Counted from the first letter of the stretch, positions 8,534 through 16,900 are shown. The stretch is DNA of 64,000 nt from Kineococcus xinjiangensis (GCF_002934625.1 NZ_PTJD01000012.1:1-64000); one strand, 5' to 3'. Numbers and translations: made by a program. The notes: generated by a model not told the origin, from the letters alone.

Positions 8534-9475
8534 ATGGGCACCCACCACGGGCACGGCCACGGACACGGCCACGGGCACGCTCTGGCGACCGCCTCCGCCC
8601 GGCACCGCCGCCGCCTCGCCGTGGTGCTGGCGATCACCCTCGTGGTCCTCGTGGCGGAGGTCGTCGGCGGCCTGCTGTCGGGGTCGCTGGCGCTGCTGGC
8701 CGACGCCGGGCACATGGTGACCGACGCGGCGGGACTGGCCTTCGCGCTGGTCGCGGTGCAGCTGGCGCAGCGGCCGGCGACGTCGCGCCGCACGTGGGGG
8801 CTGGCGCGTGCGGAGGTGCTGGCCGCCGCCGCGAACGCCATGGTCCTCGGCGCGGTGGGCGTCCTCGTCGTGGTGGAGGCCGTGCAGCGCCTGGCGGAGC
8901 CGTCGCCGGTGCGGACCGCGGAGATGCTGATCTTCGGCGTCGTCGGTCTCGTCGGCAACGCCGTGGGGATCCTGCTGCTGGCGCGGGCCTCGAAGGAGAG
9001 CCTCAACGTGCGGGGCGCGTTCCTGGAGGTGCTCACCGACGCGGTGGCCAGCGCGGGGGTGATCGTGGCCGCGGTCGTGATGCGCCTGACGGGGTGGCAG
9101 CGGGTGGACGCGGTGGTGGCCGGGGCGATCGCGGTGCTGATCGTGCCGCGGGCGTGGCGGCTGCTGCGCGAGGCGGTGGACGTGCTGCTGGAGACGGTCC
9201 CGAAGGGCATCGACCTGGACGAGGTGCGGGCCCACATCCTGCGCGTGCCGCACGTGGTGGACGTGCACGACCTGCACGCCTCGACGGTGACCTCGGGGCT
9301 GCCGGTGCTGTCGGTGCACGTGAGCGTGGAGCCGGGGTGCTTCCTCGACGGGCACGCGCCGCAGCTGCTGGACCAGGTGCAGGAGTGCATCGCGGAGCAC
9401 TTCGACGTGGTGCACTCGACGATCCAGCTGGAGCCGGCGGGGCACGACGACCACGAGCGGTTGCTGCACGCCTGA
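8534..9475 (+). CDS. Cation diffusion facilitator (zinc exporter type)
   Basis: A 313-residue CzcD/ZitB-type CDF transporter that would export Zn2+ or related divalent metals in exchange for protons. The N-terminus is a (HG)n-rich metal-binding tail (THHGHGHGHGHGH). Six membrane helices follow at about 28-210, then a cytoplasmic ferredoxin-like domain ending in another His/Asp cluster (HDDH). The TM2 site reads DAGHMVTD (HxxxD). The TM5 partner site reads LEVLTD, so the usual His is Glu (ExxxD), which may affect metal choice. The gene has its own likely promoter and a hairpin 70 bp downstream. No metal-responsive repressor gene is adjacent. Confidence 0.9.
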   Translation: MGTHHGHGHGHGHGHALATASARHRRRLAVVLAITLVVLVAEVVGGLLSGSLALLADAGHMVTDAAGLAFALVAVQLAQRPATSRRTWGLARAEVLAAAANAMVLGAVGVLVVVEAVQRLAEPSPVRTAEMLIFGVVGLVGNAVGILLLARASKESLNVRGAFLEVLTDAVASAGVIVAAVVMRLTGWQRVDAVVAGAIAVLIVPRAWRLLREAVDVLLETVPKGIDLDEVRAHILRVPHVVDVHDLHASTVTSGLPVLSVHVSVEPGCFLDGHAPQLLDQVQECIAEHFDVVHSTIQLEPAGHDDHERLLHA

Positions 9476-9546
9476 GGCCGCATCCGGTCGCTCCGCGTGG
9501 CCGTTCCTGTCCTGTCCGTGAGGAATCGGCGCCACCCGGGTGAGGG

Positions 9547-9569
9547 GTGGCGCGCGGGTCCCGCGCCAC
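9547..9569 (+). terminator. Hairpin after the CDF gene
   Basis: Arms GTGGCGC and GCGCCAC enclose a two-base bulge and a GGG/CCC inner pair. It is GC-rich without a T-run, as is usual for this kind of genome. It lies 72 bp after the CDF stop codon. Confidence 0.5.
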
Positions 9570-9830
9570 GCCGACGATCTCGCGGAAAAGCATGCCCAGA
9601 GCTGGTTGAGGGTCTTACTGTCTGCAGTGGTCCGCCGCTGTCTTCCCCCGTCGGCGGTCGGACTCGCACCGCCGCCGGTGCCCCCGTCGGCGGCGGTGCC
9701 CCCTTCTTCGCTCTCCGGCGCGGGTCCGCGCGGAGGGGCGTCGCGCGGCGGGCAGCCCTGGCACTTAGGGTCTTCTCTCGCCGGTCCCGTCTGGACGGCG
9801 CGCCGCCCCGAGGAGCCCTGAGGAGCCCCC
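9570..9830 (+). promoter_or_regulatory. Leader region of the holin-like gene with a strong hairpin
   Basis: No gene is visible in the 355 bp between the CDF gene and the holin-like gene. Besides the hairpin at 9547-9569 it holds a 12-bp perfect stem (GCACCGCCGCCG at 9666-9677 and its complement at 9688-9699) with a 10-base loop. Just before it is a partial copy of the 3' arm (CCCCCGTCGGCGGT), so alternative pairing is possible. TACTGT (about 9615) and TAGGGT (9766-9771) fit the -10 pattern. If transcription begins at the first, the hairpin would be in the leader and could act as an attenuator. AGGAG lies before the ATG at 9831. Confidence 0.35.
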
Positions 9831-10304
9831 ATGAGCCACCCGACCCCCCGGCCCGGCATCCCCGGCGCCGAGCGCAGCATCGGCCAGCTCGTCGCCGACG
9901 CCAGCCAGGACCTCTCCGACCTCATCCGCCACGAGATCGCCCTGGCGAAGGCGGAGATCACCGCCGACGTGAAGAACGGCGCGCTGGGCGGCGCGCTCTT
10001 CGGGGCGGCCGGCTTCCTGGGGGCCGTGGCCTTCATCCTCATCTGCGTCGCCCTGGCCTTCGTGCTCGCCGCCCTCGGGCTGCCCGTCTGGGCGGGCTTC
10101 CTCATCGTCGGCGGTGTGCTGGTCCTCGGCGCGGGGCTGCTCGCCCTCGTCGGCTACGGGCGCATCAAGCGCGTCGGCCCGCCGGAGCGGACCATCCGCA
10201 CCACCAAGGAGACCGTCGCCGTGCTCAAGGCCAGCGCCACCGGCAAGGGGCACGCCCTGGAGGGCCCGCAGCACCGCCAGCTGGACCGCGCCGGCCACCA
10301 CTGA
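9831..10304 (+). CDS. Holin-superfamily III membrane protein (Rv3669-like)
   Basis: 157 residues. A soluble N-terminal helix, SIGQLVADASQDLSDLIRHE, is the hallmark of the actinobacterial phage-holin family (PF07332, once DUF1469). Two or three hydrophobic helices follow between about 50 and 110, then a basic tail. The family name is historical: no phage genes are nearby and the protein belongs to the conserved acs-ephE-marP block. Its role is unknown; a membrane-organising or stress role next to MarP is only a guess. The ATG at 9831 has GAGGAG upstream. The hydrolase gene starts 12 bp after its stop, so the two are probably co-transcribed. Confidence 0.8.
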   Translation: MSHPTPRPGIPGAERSIGQLVADASQDLSDLIRHEIALAKAEITADVKNGALGGALFGAAGFLGAVAFILICVALAFVLAALGLPVWAGFLIVGGVLVLGAGLLALVGYGRIKRVGPPERTIRTTKETVAVLKASATGKGHALEGPQHRQLDRAGHH

Positions 10305-10316
10305 TCCGGGCCTGCC

Positions 10317-11240
10317 GTGCGTCCCGAGGACACCGAGGACGTCTCCACCGTCCTCGTCCACGGACCCTGGCAGCACCGCTTCGTCTCCGCCCACGGCGCC
10401 CGCTTCCACGTCGCCGAGGCCGGTGAGGGGCCCCTCGTGGTCCTGCTCCACGGCTTCCCGCAGTTCTGGTGGGCGTGGCGCTGGCAGCTGTGCGACCTGG
10501 CCGACGCCGGGTACCGCGCGGTCGCGATGGACCTGCGCGGCTACGGGGCCTCCGACAAGCCGCCCCGCGGCTACGACACCGCCACGTCCGCCGCGGACGT
10601 GGCCGCCGTCATCCGGGCGCTCGGCGAGAGCGAGGCGTTCGTCGTCGGCCACGGCCTGGGCGGGCGCACCGCGTGGGCGATGCCCGCGCTGACCCCCCGG
10701 CTGGTGCGGGGCGTCGCCGTGCTGGGCGCGGCGCACCCGCTGCTGTGGCGCTCGGCGCTGCTGGACCTGCTGCGCGCCGGGGACGCCGGGCGCAGGGCGC
10801 TGGCCGCGCTGGCCGCCTCGCAGGTCCCCTCGCTGCCCGAGCGGGAGCTCGTCACCGGCGAGGGGGTGCAACGGGTGCTGACGTCGTGGTCGGCCCCCGG
10901 CTGGCCCGACGAGGAGACCCTGCAGCGCTACCGCTCGGCGATGCGGGTGCCGTTCGTGGCGCACTCGGCGAGCGAGTACCACCGCTGGATCGTGCGCTCC
11001 CCGCTGCGGGAGGAGGGGCGCCGCTTCGCCGCCGCGCTGCGCAGGCCCGTCGAGGTGCCCGTCCTGCAGCTGCACGGCCGGCTCGACCCGACGCTGGGCG
11101 CGGAGACCGTGTGGGCGGCCTCCGACCTGGTGGCCGGCCCGCACCGGGTGCAGGAGATCGACGGGGCCGGGCACTTCCTCCCCGAGGAGGCCTCGGAGCA
11201 CGTCAGCGCCGCACTGCTGTCCTGGCTGGCCCGCTGGTAG
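10317..11240 (+). CDS. ephE: Alpha/beta hydrolase, EphE-like, lacking the usual nucleophile
   Basis: 307 residues with an alpha/beta-hydrolase fold resembling epoxide hydrolases: VVLLHGFPQFWWAWRWQL (oxyanion-hole HG), MDLRGYGASDKPPRGYD and a cap domain with SEYHRW. The nucleophile elbow reads GHGLGG, placing Gly113 where epoxide hydrolases have Asp and esterases Ser. The other triad positions, Asp257 (LHGRLDP) and His286 (DGAGHF), are present. The protein is therefore either non-catalytic, uses another residue, or has a different chemistry. By position between the holin-like gene and marP it corresponds to M. tuberculosis ephE (Rv3670), hence the symbol, which does not imply epoxide hydrolysis. 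It starts at a GTG 12 bp after the upstream gene and converges on marP. Confidence 0.8.
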   Translation: MRPEDTEDVSTVLVHGPWQHRFVSAHGARFHVAEAGEGPLVVLLHGFPQFWWAWRWQLCDLADAGYRAVAMDLRGYGASDKPPRGYDTATSAADVAAVIRALGESEAFVVGHGLGGRTAWAMPALTPRLVRGVAVLGAAHPLLWRSALLDLLRAGDAGRRALAALAASQVPSLPERELVTGEGVQRVLTSWSAPGWPDEETLQRYRSAMRVPFVAHSASEYHRWIVRSPLREEGRRFAAALRRPVEVPVLQLHGRLDPTLGAETVWAASDLVAGPHRVQEIDGAGHFLPEEASEHVSAALLSWLARW

Positions 11241-11272
11241 GACCCCGCCCGCTCCCCGTCGGCGGGCGGGGC

Positions 11273-12493
11273 TCAGCCCGAGGGCGTCTGCGGGGTGCAG
11301 GCACCGGAGTCGACCGTCCGCAGCGGCAGGCGCAGCGGCTGCAGGGCCTCCGCGAGCTCGTCGGAGGTCAGCACGTAGCCGGTGTCGGCGCGCTCCACCG
11401 AGCGGGCGAAGACCAGTCCGGCCACCTTCCCCTCCTCCGTGAGCATCGGCCCGCCGGAGTTGCCCGGCTCGACCGTCGCGTAGACGGCGTACACCTCGCG
11501 CAGCACGTCGGCGGAGTCGTAGATGTCGCGGCCGCGGGCCTCCACGACCTCCCGCACCCGGGCGGTCGCCAGCGTGTAGGGCCCGTCCAGCGGGAAGCCG
11601 GCCACGATCGCGGGGTCGCCGCGCACCAGGTCCGGCACCACGGACAGGGCGGCGGCGTCGAGGCCGGGCACCTCCAGCACGGCGACGTCGCGGGCGGGGT
11701 CGAAGAGCACCACGCGCCCGCGGTGGCGCAGGCCCACGCCCTGCGGCTGCACCAGGGGCTCGGTCATGCCCGCGACGACGTGCGCGTTGGTGACCACGAG
11801 GGCCGCCCGCCCGTCCTGCCCGTAGACGAAGCCGCTGCCCGCCAGGCCGCGGTCGCAGGAGCGCGCCACCCCCGTCACCTTCACCAGGCTCGGCTGGGCG
11901 AGCAGCAGCCCCGGGGTCTGCGGGACCTCCTGGGCCGGCGGGGCCACCGGCTGCACCGACTCCTCGTGCATCGCGGTGAACACGCGGGGGAAGCCCGTCT
12001 CCTCCGCCGTCGTCCAGAACGAGGACAGCACCCGCGTCGTCGACGCCGGCACGGCGGCCTCGACGGCGGCGACCACCCGGGACCCGGCGACGGCGTCGGT
12101 CACGGCGGGCAGCGGGTAGCCGCGCACGGCGGTGGCGGCGACCCAGATGACGAGGACGGTGGAGACCACGCCCGCCGTGGCACCCAGCCCGGCGTCGGCG
12201 AGGCGGACGGGGCGCGACTCCACCCCGCGCCGCAGCCGCATGCCCGCCAGGCCCAGGAGCAGGCGCCCCAGCATCGCCAGCAGGACGACGGTGACCACCA
12301 CGGCCAGGGTCCGGGGGGTGCCCGCCGCCCAGCCGGCCAGGGCCTGCGGCACGACGACGACGCCGAGGGCGGCGCCACCGACCAGCCCGGCCAGCCCGAA
12401 GGCCCCGACGACGAGGCCCTCCCGGTAGCCGGCGACGATCTGCGCCAGCAGGAGCATCACGAGGACGAGGTCGAGCAGCAGCGAACCGGTCAC
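11273..12493 (-). CDS. marP: Membrane-anchored periplasmic serine protease MarP
   Basis: 406 residues. Four N-terminal membrane helices (about 1-120, a CvpA-like region) carry a chymotrypsin-like protease domain facing outside. The triad is clear: His238 in TNAHVVAG, Asp269 in DVAVLEV and Ser346 in EPGNSGGP. These numbers nearly match M. tuberculosis MarP (His235, Asp264, Ser343). Cys213 and Cys399 match the cysteine pair that forms the redox-sensitive disulfide there. MarP is required for intrabacterial pH maintenance in acid and processes peptidoglycan hydrolases. The GTG start overlaps the nudL stop (GTGA), so the gene is translationally coupled as the last of nth-nudL-marP. It converges with ephE, 32 bp away. 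Confidence 0.95.
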   Translation of the reverse strand: MTGSLLLDLVLVMLLLAQIVAGYREGLVVGAFGLAGLVGGAALGVVVVPQALAGWAAGTPRTLAVVVTVVLLAMLGRLLLGLAGMRLRRGVESRPVRLADAGLGATAGVVSTVLVIWVAATAVRGYPLPAVTDAVAGSRVVAAVEAAVPASTTRVLSSFWTTAEETGFPRVFTAMHEESVQPVAPPAQEVPQTPGLLLAQPSLVKVTGVARSCDRGLAGSGFVYGQDGRAALVVTNAHVVAGMTEPLVQPQGVGLRHRGRVVLFDPARDVAVLEVPGLDAAALSVVPDLVRGDPAIVAGFPLDGPYTLATARVREVVEARGRDIYDSADVLREVYAVYATVEPGNSGGPMLTEEGKVAGLVFARSVERADTGYVLTSDELAEALQPLRLPLRTVDSGACTPQTPSG

Positions 12494-13209
12494 GGGGTGC
12501 CCCCGGAGGCACGGAGGGCGGCGTCGACGTCGGCGAGGGCGTCGGCCAGGTCCACGCGGCGCGCCCGGTCCCACGGGCGCTCGAAGCCCCCGAGGGCGAG
12601 GACCCGGTGCAGGACCTCCCCGGTGAACCCCCACACCAGCAGCCCGCGCACGGCGAAGGCGGGACCGACGTACCCGGCGGGGATGCGCACCCGGAAGCGG
12701 CGGGCCGGGTCGGCCAGCTCCGCCAGGGGCACGACCTCCACGCGGGCCACCTCGGTGGGGTCCACGACGTCCACCGGACCCGGGGTGTGCCACCACGCCA
12801 CGACGGGGGTCACCTCGTAGCCGCTGACGGGGACGTGGATGGGGGGCAGCGTGCCGAGGACCCGCACGCCGGCGGGGTCGAGGCCGGTCTCCTCGGCGGC
12901 CTCCCGCAGCGCGGTGGCGGCGGGGCCGTCGTCGTCGGGGTCGGCGCCGCCGCCGGGGAAGGCCACCTGCCCGGAGTGCTTGCGCAGCCCGGTGGCGCGC
13001 TCGGTGAGCAGCAGCGCCCCGCCGTCGCCGCCCTCGGGGTCCTCGGCGAGCAGCAGCAGCACCGACGCGGGACGGCGGGGGGCGGTGGGGTCGACGACGA
13101 CGGAGCGCGCCGGCCAGTCGGCGCTGCCCGCGCGCACCTGCGGCAGGGCCTGCGCCAGGGGCAGCAGCCAGCCGGGCAGGGCGTCGCCCGCCGGGGCGCC
13201 GGGGCTCAC
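12490..13209 (-). CDS. nudL: Nudix hydrolase, CoA pyrophosphatase type
   Basis: 239 residues. The NuCoA signature [21 protein letters not shown] marks a NudL-type CoA pyrophosphatase, which splits CoA into phosphopantetheine and 3',5'-ADP. The Nudix box follows directly and ends REAAEETGL. At its first Glu position there is Asp, which is frequent in this subfamily. The C-terminal [20 protein letters not shown] is also typical. Start and stop are fixed by GTGA overlaps: the GTG overlaps the nth stop and the TGA overlaps the marP start. In M. tuberculosis the corresponding gene is Rv3672c. The co-factor turnover role is family knowledge. Confidence 0.9.
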   Translation of the reverse strand: MSPGAPAGDALPGWLLPLAQALPQVRAGSADWPARSVVVDPTAPRRPASVLLLLAEDPEGGDGGALLLTERATGLRKHSGQVAFPGGGADPDDDGPAATALREAAEETGLDPAGVRVLGTLPPIHVPVSGYEVTPVVAWWHTPGPVDVVDPTEVARVEVVPLAELADPARRFRVRIPAGYVGPAFAVRGLLVWGFTGEVLHRVLALGGFERPWDRARRVDLADALADVDAALRASGGTP

Positions 13210-13991
13210 GCGGGCACCGGGCCGTCGGCGGGCCCGGCGTCGGTCACGAGGGCGGCCGCCTTCACCGGGTCGGTCTCCCCGATGCCGTAGGAGGGGCACA
13301 GGGACGCCACCGGGCAGGCGCCGCAGGCCGGCCGGCGGGCGTGGCACGTCCGCCGGCCGTGGAAGATCAGCCGGTGCGACAGGATGGTGTGGTCGCGACG
13401 CGGGAAGAGCGCTGCCAGGTCCTGCTCCACCTTCACGGGGTCCTCGTGGGTGGTGAACCCGAGCCGGCGGGACAGGCGCCCCACGTGGGTGTCGACGGTG
13501 AGCCCCGGAATGCCGAACGCGTCGCCCAGGACGACGTTCGCGGTCTTGCGCCCCACACCCGGCAGCATCACCAGGTCCGCCTGGCGCGGGGGCACCTCAC
13601 CGTCGTAGTGGTCGACCAGCCGGGCGCTCAGCTTGAGGATCGCGTCGGCCTTCGCGCGGAAGAACCCCGTCGGCCGGATGAGCTCCTCCAGCTCCGCGCG
13701 GTCGGCCGCCGCGAGGGCCGCCGCGTCGGGGTAGCGGGCGAAGAGCGCCGGGGTGACCTGGTTGACGCGCTTGTCGGTGCACTGCGCGGACAGGACGGTG
13801 GCCACGAGGAGCTGCAGGGGCGTGCCGAAGTCCAGCTCGCAGTGGGCGTCGGGGTAGCGCCCGGCGAGGATGCGGTGGATGCGCCGCGCCCGCCGGGTCA
13901 GGGCGAGCGGGGTCTCGGCCGCGTGCGAGCCGCCGGCCGGGCGCCGTCCGCGCGGGCGGGGAGGGGAGCCCTGGGAGGGGTCGGCGGCCAC
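13206..13991 (-). CDS. nth: Endonuclease III
   Basis: A 261-residue base-excision repair glycosylase/AP lyase for oxidised pyrimidines. [21 protein letters not shown] opens the catalytic core. The helix-hairpin-helix [13 protein letters not shown] contains the nucleophile Lys149, and [13 protein letters not shown] contains the catalytic Asp167. The [4Fe-4S] cluster cysteines C-x6-C-x2-C-x5-C are at 216, 223, 226 and 232. A 50-residue basic, Pro-rich N-terminal tail precedes the core. The GTG at 13991 is the most upstream plausible start; no strong ribosome site was seen, so a slightly shorter protein is possible. First gene of the nth-nudL-marP operon, divergent from the RsiG-like gene. Confidence 0.94.
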   Translation of the reverse strand: MAADPSQGSPPRPRGRRPAGGSHAAETPLALTRRARRIHRILAGRYPDAHCELDFGTPLQLLVATVLSAQCTDKRVNQVTPALFARYPDAAALAAADRAELEELIRPTGFFRAKADAILKLSARLVDHYDGEVPPRQADLVMLPGVGRKTANVVLGDAFGIPGLTVDTHVGRLSRRLGFTTHEDPVKVEQDLAALFPRRDHTILSHRLIFHGRRTCHARRPACGACPVASLCPSYGIGETDPVKAAALVTDAGPADGPVPA

Positions 13992-14163
13992 GACCCGAGG
14001 GTACGGCGCAGCCCCGACGCCCTCCCGCAGCCGGGGCCCTGCGGCGGGGGCTGCGCCGTCCGGGCCCGCGGGCTGCGCCGGACGGCCGGAACCGATGTGC
14101 CGCTCGGGTGAGGCAGCCGCCCCGCGCGTCAAGGGCGGAGCGGGGCACGACGATGGCCGGGGC

Positions 14164-14718
14164 ATGGGAAGCAGTGCGGGAGCGCAGGACGAGGCAGGGG
14201 CCACCGTCGCGGTGGTGGGGATCGCCCGCGCCGACGCGCAGGTCCCGCGCGGGCCCGCCGGGGAGGCCGCGGCCCGGGAGAGCGTGCGGCTGGAGCTGCG
14301 CCAGCTGGCCCTGCCGGCCCTGCGATCGCGGCGCCGCGCGCTGCTGGCGGAGGCGGAGAGCACGGCGCACTGGCTGCGGCTGGTCCGGGCCCGTCGCGAC
14401 CTCGTGCTGGCGTTCGTGACGGGGGTGGACGAGCTCCGCGTCCCCCTGGAGGCGGCCTCCGACGGCGGCCCGCTCGACCTGCACGCCGTGGCGGACCTGG
14501 CGGCGCACGGCCTGACGGAGCCCTCCGCGGGCCTGCGCGACCTGGTGCTGCCCGGGCTCGCCGCCGACCCGGGCCCGGGGGCGGTCGAGCAGGCGCTGCG
14601 GCGGCTGACCGCCGCGCAGCGGCGCCTCGGCGACTACGAGCGCGCCCTGCGCGAGGAGCTGGCCGCGGCCACCGAGGTGCTGGTCGAGCACCACTGCGGG
14701 GCGCTCGCCGACCGCTGA
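14164..14718 (+). CDS. RsiG-like two-helix protein, degenerate
   Basis: 184 residues, Ala/Arg/Glu-rich, mostly helical, without membrane segments. Two stretches align with the two antiparallel helices of the RsiG family, the c-di-GMP-binding anti-sigma factors of Whi[18 protein letters not shown] (about residues 65-81) and [20 protein letters not shown] (about 144-163). In RsiG each helix carries E(X)3S(X)2R(X)3Q(X)3D. Here the first reads A, A, L, R, D and the second Q, G, E, R, A, so nine of ten contact residues are lost. It may be a sigma or partner-binding protein that no longer senses c-di-GMP, or an unrelated coiled coil. It is divergent from nth and 149 bp upstream of crp. No whiG-like gene is nearby. 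Confidence 0.55.
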   Translation: MGSSAGAQDEAGATVAVVGIARADAQVPRGPAGEAAARESVRLELRQLALPALRSRRRALLAEAESTAHWLRLVRARRDLVLAFVTGVDELRVPLEAASDGGPLDLHAVADLAAHGLTEPSAGLRDLVLPGLAADPGPGAVEQALRRLTAAQRRLGDYERALREELAAATEVLVEHHCGALADR

Positions 14719-14867
14719 GGCGGCCGTTCCGCCGCGACGCGCGCTTCGCGGGGCACACCGGGGGCCACGAGGGGCCCGGAGTGGGGCAGACTGATCCCGA
14801 CCGCTGCGGGGGCGCCCGGCCGGGGCCGGAGGGCCCGCACGGGACGACTTCGGAGGAGGATCGCGAC

Positions 14868-15596
14868 GTGGACGACGGCGAGCTGCGGAGCCCGGTTCCC
14901 GGTGACCGGACGGTCGACCGGGCCGGTGACGTCGTGCGGCGGGCGCCGCTGTTCGCCGCGCTCGACGACGACTCCGCCGCGGAGCTGCTGGCGTCGATGG
15001 AGGCCGTGCACCTCGAGCGCGGCCAGGTGCTGTTCTCCGAGGGGGAGCCGGGCCACCGCGTGTACGTCATCCGCGAGGGCAAGATCAAGCTCGGGCGCAG
15101 CGCCCCCGACGGCCGCGAGAACCTCCTGGCGATCATGGGTCCGGGGGAGATGTTCGGGGAGCTGTCCCTGTTCGACCCGGGTCCGCGGACCAGTTCGGCG
15201 CGGGCGGTGGCGGAGACGGACCTGATGGCGCTGAGCCACGACGAGATGCTGGAGTGGCTGGGCCGCCGGCCCGAGGTGGCCCGGCACCTGCTGCAGGCGC
15301 TGGCGCAGCGGCTGCGGCGCACCAACGTGGCGCTGGCCGACCTCGTCTTCACCGACGTGCCGGGTCGTGTCGCCAAGGCCCTGCTGGACCTCTCCCGCCG
15401 CTTCGGCCGGCCCATCGGCGACGGCCTCCTGGTGGCGCACGACCTGACCCAGGAGGAGCTCGCGCAGCTCGTCGGCGCTTCCCGCGAGACGGTGAACAAG
15501 GCGCTGGCGGACTTCGCCTCCCGCGGCTGGCTGCGGCTCGAGGCCCGCGCGGTCGTGCTGCACGACGTGGAGCGCCTCGCCCGCCGCGCCCGCTGA
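14868..15596 (+). CDS. crp: Crp-family transcription factor
   Basis: 242 residues, with a cyclic-nucleotide-binding domain at about 25-140 and a winged helix-turn-helix C-terminal. The core is very close to M. tuberculosis Crp (Rv3676): EGEPGHRVYVI, GKIKLGRSAPDGRENLL, MFGELSLFDPGPRTSSA, FTDVPGRVAKALLDL, the recognition helix QLVGASRETVNKALADF and the ending ERLARRAR. It is a global regulator of carbon metabolism and starvation genes in relatives. The GTG at 14868 follows GGAGGAGG by eight bases and gives an N-terminus some 18 residues longer than the mycobacterial protein. Cyclic AMP dependence is inferred. The next gene is convergent. Confidence 0.95.
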   Translation: MDDGELRSPVPGDRTVDRAGDVVRRAPLFAALDDDSAAELLASMEAVHLERGQVLFSEGEPGHRVYVIREGKIKLGRSAPDGRENLLAIMGPGEMFGELSLFDPGPRTSSARAVAETDLMALSHDEMLEWLGRRPEVARHLLQALAQRLRRTNVALADLVFTDVPGRVAKALLDLSRRFGRPIGDGLLVAHDLTQEELAQLVGASRETVNKALADFASRGWLRLEARAVVLHDVERLARRAR

Positions 15597-15715
15597 GGCG
15601 GGGCGGCCCGGGCCGACAGCGAGCCTGCGGGCTGCACCGCGGCCTCGGCGTGCCGCCCGCTCGGGAGCGGCGTGTCCCGGGTCGCCCGCAGGCGGGCCGT
15701 CACGCCGGCCCCCGC

Positions 15716-16057
15716 TCAGCCGCGGGGGATGCTCTCGTGGTGACGGATCACCTCGGAGATGATGAACGCCAGCAGCTTCTCCGCGAAGGCCGGGTCCAGC
15801 TGCGCCGTGACCGCCAGCCCCCGAAGCCGCTCCAGCTGCTCCGCCTCGCGGGCGGGGTCGGCGGGCGGCAGGGCGTGGGTGGCCTTGAGGACGCCGACGC
15901 GCTGGGTCAGCTTGAAGCGCTCGGCGAGCAGGTGGATGAGGGCGGCGTCGAGGTTGTCGATGCTGTGCCGCAGCACCCCCAGCTCCCGCAGGACCTCGGG
16001 GTCGGCGGGCGTTCCCGCGGGGTCACGGGCGGCGTCCACCGCGGTGTCCTCGGACAC
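15716..16057 (-). CDS. Chorismate mutase, AroQ type
   Basis: 113 residues forming an all-helical AroQ-type chorismate mutase, which turns chorismate into prephenate for Phe/Tyr synthesis. Recognisable stretches are ELGVLRHSIDNLDAALIHLL, ERFKLTQRVGVLKATHALPP, DPAREAEQLERLR and FAEKLLAFIISEVIRHHESI. Arginines and lysines of the active site are in the expected helices. It lacks a regulatory or secretory domain, so it is cytosolic. The GTG at 16057 follows AGGAGG by four bases. It lies 33 bp after the MBL gene and is probably the last gene of the DUF4177-RidA-MBL operon, an unusual place for an aromatic biosynthesis enzyme. Confidence 0.88.
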   Translation of the reverse strand: MSEDTAVDAARDPAGTPADPEVLRELGVLRHSIDNLDAALIHLLAERFKLTQRVGVLKATHALPPADPAREAEQLERLRGLAVTAQLDPAFAEKLLAFIISEVIRHHESIPRG

Positions 16058-16090
16058 GGCACCTCCTGAGGTCTGGGCGGTCCGCCGACC

Positions 16091-16900
16091 CTAGCAACCG
16101 TGCTGCGCGGGCAGCTCGACCCCGAGGTGGAGCAGCTGGGCCCGCACCGACCAGGTCGCCGCCCGCTGCAGCGCGGGGTCGAGGCCGGGGTGCACGCGGG
16201 CGACGACGTCGGCGAGCGAGCCGGCTCCGGCCGCGAGGGCGTCGCGGACCTGCTGGAGGCGCTCCTCCCGGTGCGCCCGGTACTGCTCCAGGACGGCCGC
16301 CGGGTCGCGGACGAGGGGGCCGTGGCCCGGCAGCAGGACGTCGAGGGCGGGTCGCTCCGGGGTGGGGTGCGCCAGCGCCGAGAGCCGGTCGAGGGTGGCG
16401 AGGAAGTCGGTGAGGGAGCCGTCCTCCGCGAGCACCGTCGAGCCGCGGCCGAGGACGGTGTCGCCGGTCAGCAGGGCGCGGTCCGCGGGCAGCGCGAAGC
16501 ACACGGAGTCGGCGGTGTGCCCGGGGGTGCGGAGCACGACGAGGTGGAGGCCCTCGACGTCCAGCTCCTCCCCGTCGGTCCACGTGCTCGCGGCGTGCAC
16601 GTCGACCCCTGCCTCGGCGGCCACCCGCTCCGCGGCCTCGGTGTGGTCGAGGTGGGAGTGGGTCAGGAGCACGGCGGCGAGGCGGGTGCGGCGGCGCGCC
16701 AGGGCGGTGCGGATGCGCTCCAGGTGGCCGGGGTGGTCCGGGCCGGGGTCGACGACGACGGCGCGCGCGGAGCCCGGCTCGGAGAGCACCCAGGTGTTGG
16801 TGCCCTCCAGCGTCATGGCCCCGGGGTTGGGTGCGAGGACGCAGGTGGCGCGGGGGGTGGCGTCGCCGCCGGCCCAGGCCCCGCCCGCGTCCTCGCCCAC
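16091..16900 (-). CDS. Metallo-beta-lactamase-fold hydrolase (Rv3677c-like)
   Basis: 269 residues of the MBL superfamily, glyoxalase II / LACTB2-like group. The zinc ligands are in THSHLDHT, GHTADSVCF, LTGDTVLGRG and the final LPGHGPLV. NPGAMTLEGTNTWVL near the N-terminus is characteristic of this actinobacterial group, and the C-terminal third is a helical region. Substrate is unknown; thioester or nucleic-acid hydrolysis occurs in relatives. The GTG at 16900 starts one base after the ridA stop codon, so the two are co-translated. The M. tuberculosis equivalent (Rv3677c) is also next to a ridA-like gene and crp. Confidence 0.88.
   Translation of the reverse strand: MGEDAGGAWAGGDATPRATCVLAPNPGAMTLEGTNTWVLSEPGSARAVVVDPGPDHPGHLERIRTALARRRTRLAAVLLTHSHLDHTEAAERVAAEAGVDVHAASTWTDGEELDVEGLHLVVLRTPGHTADSVCFALPADRALLTGDTVLGRGSTVLAEDGSLTDFLATLDRLSALAHPTPERPALDVLLPGHGPLVRDPAAVLEQYRAHREERLQQVRDALAAGAGSLADVVARVHPGLDPALQRAATWSVRAQLLHLGVELPAQHGC

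Noticed and set aside
946-9669. A single open frame of about 2,900 codons on the minus strand
   Set aside because: It lies antiparallel to acs, the CDF gene and others with clear family similarity. Its product is Arg/Pro/Gly-rich low complexity without domains. Such frames arise because stop codons are rare in very GC-rich DNA.
9831-10304. Evidence of a prophage because of the holin-like gene
   Set aside because: The family is chromosomal in actinomycetes, and no phage structural or lysis gene lies nearby.
15597-15715. Terminator between crp and the chorismate mutase gene
   Set aside because: Only short stems such as GCCCG/CGGGC around 15683-15697 were found; too weak to call.
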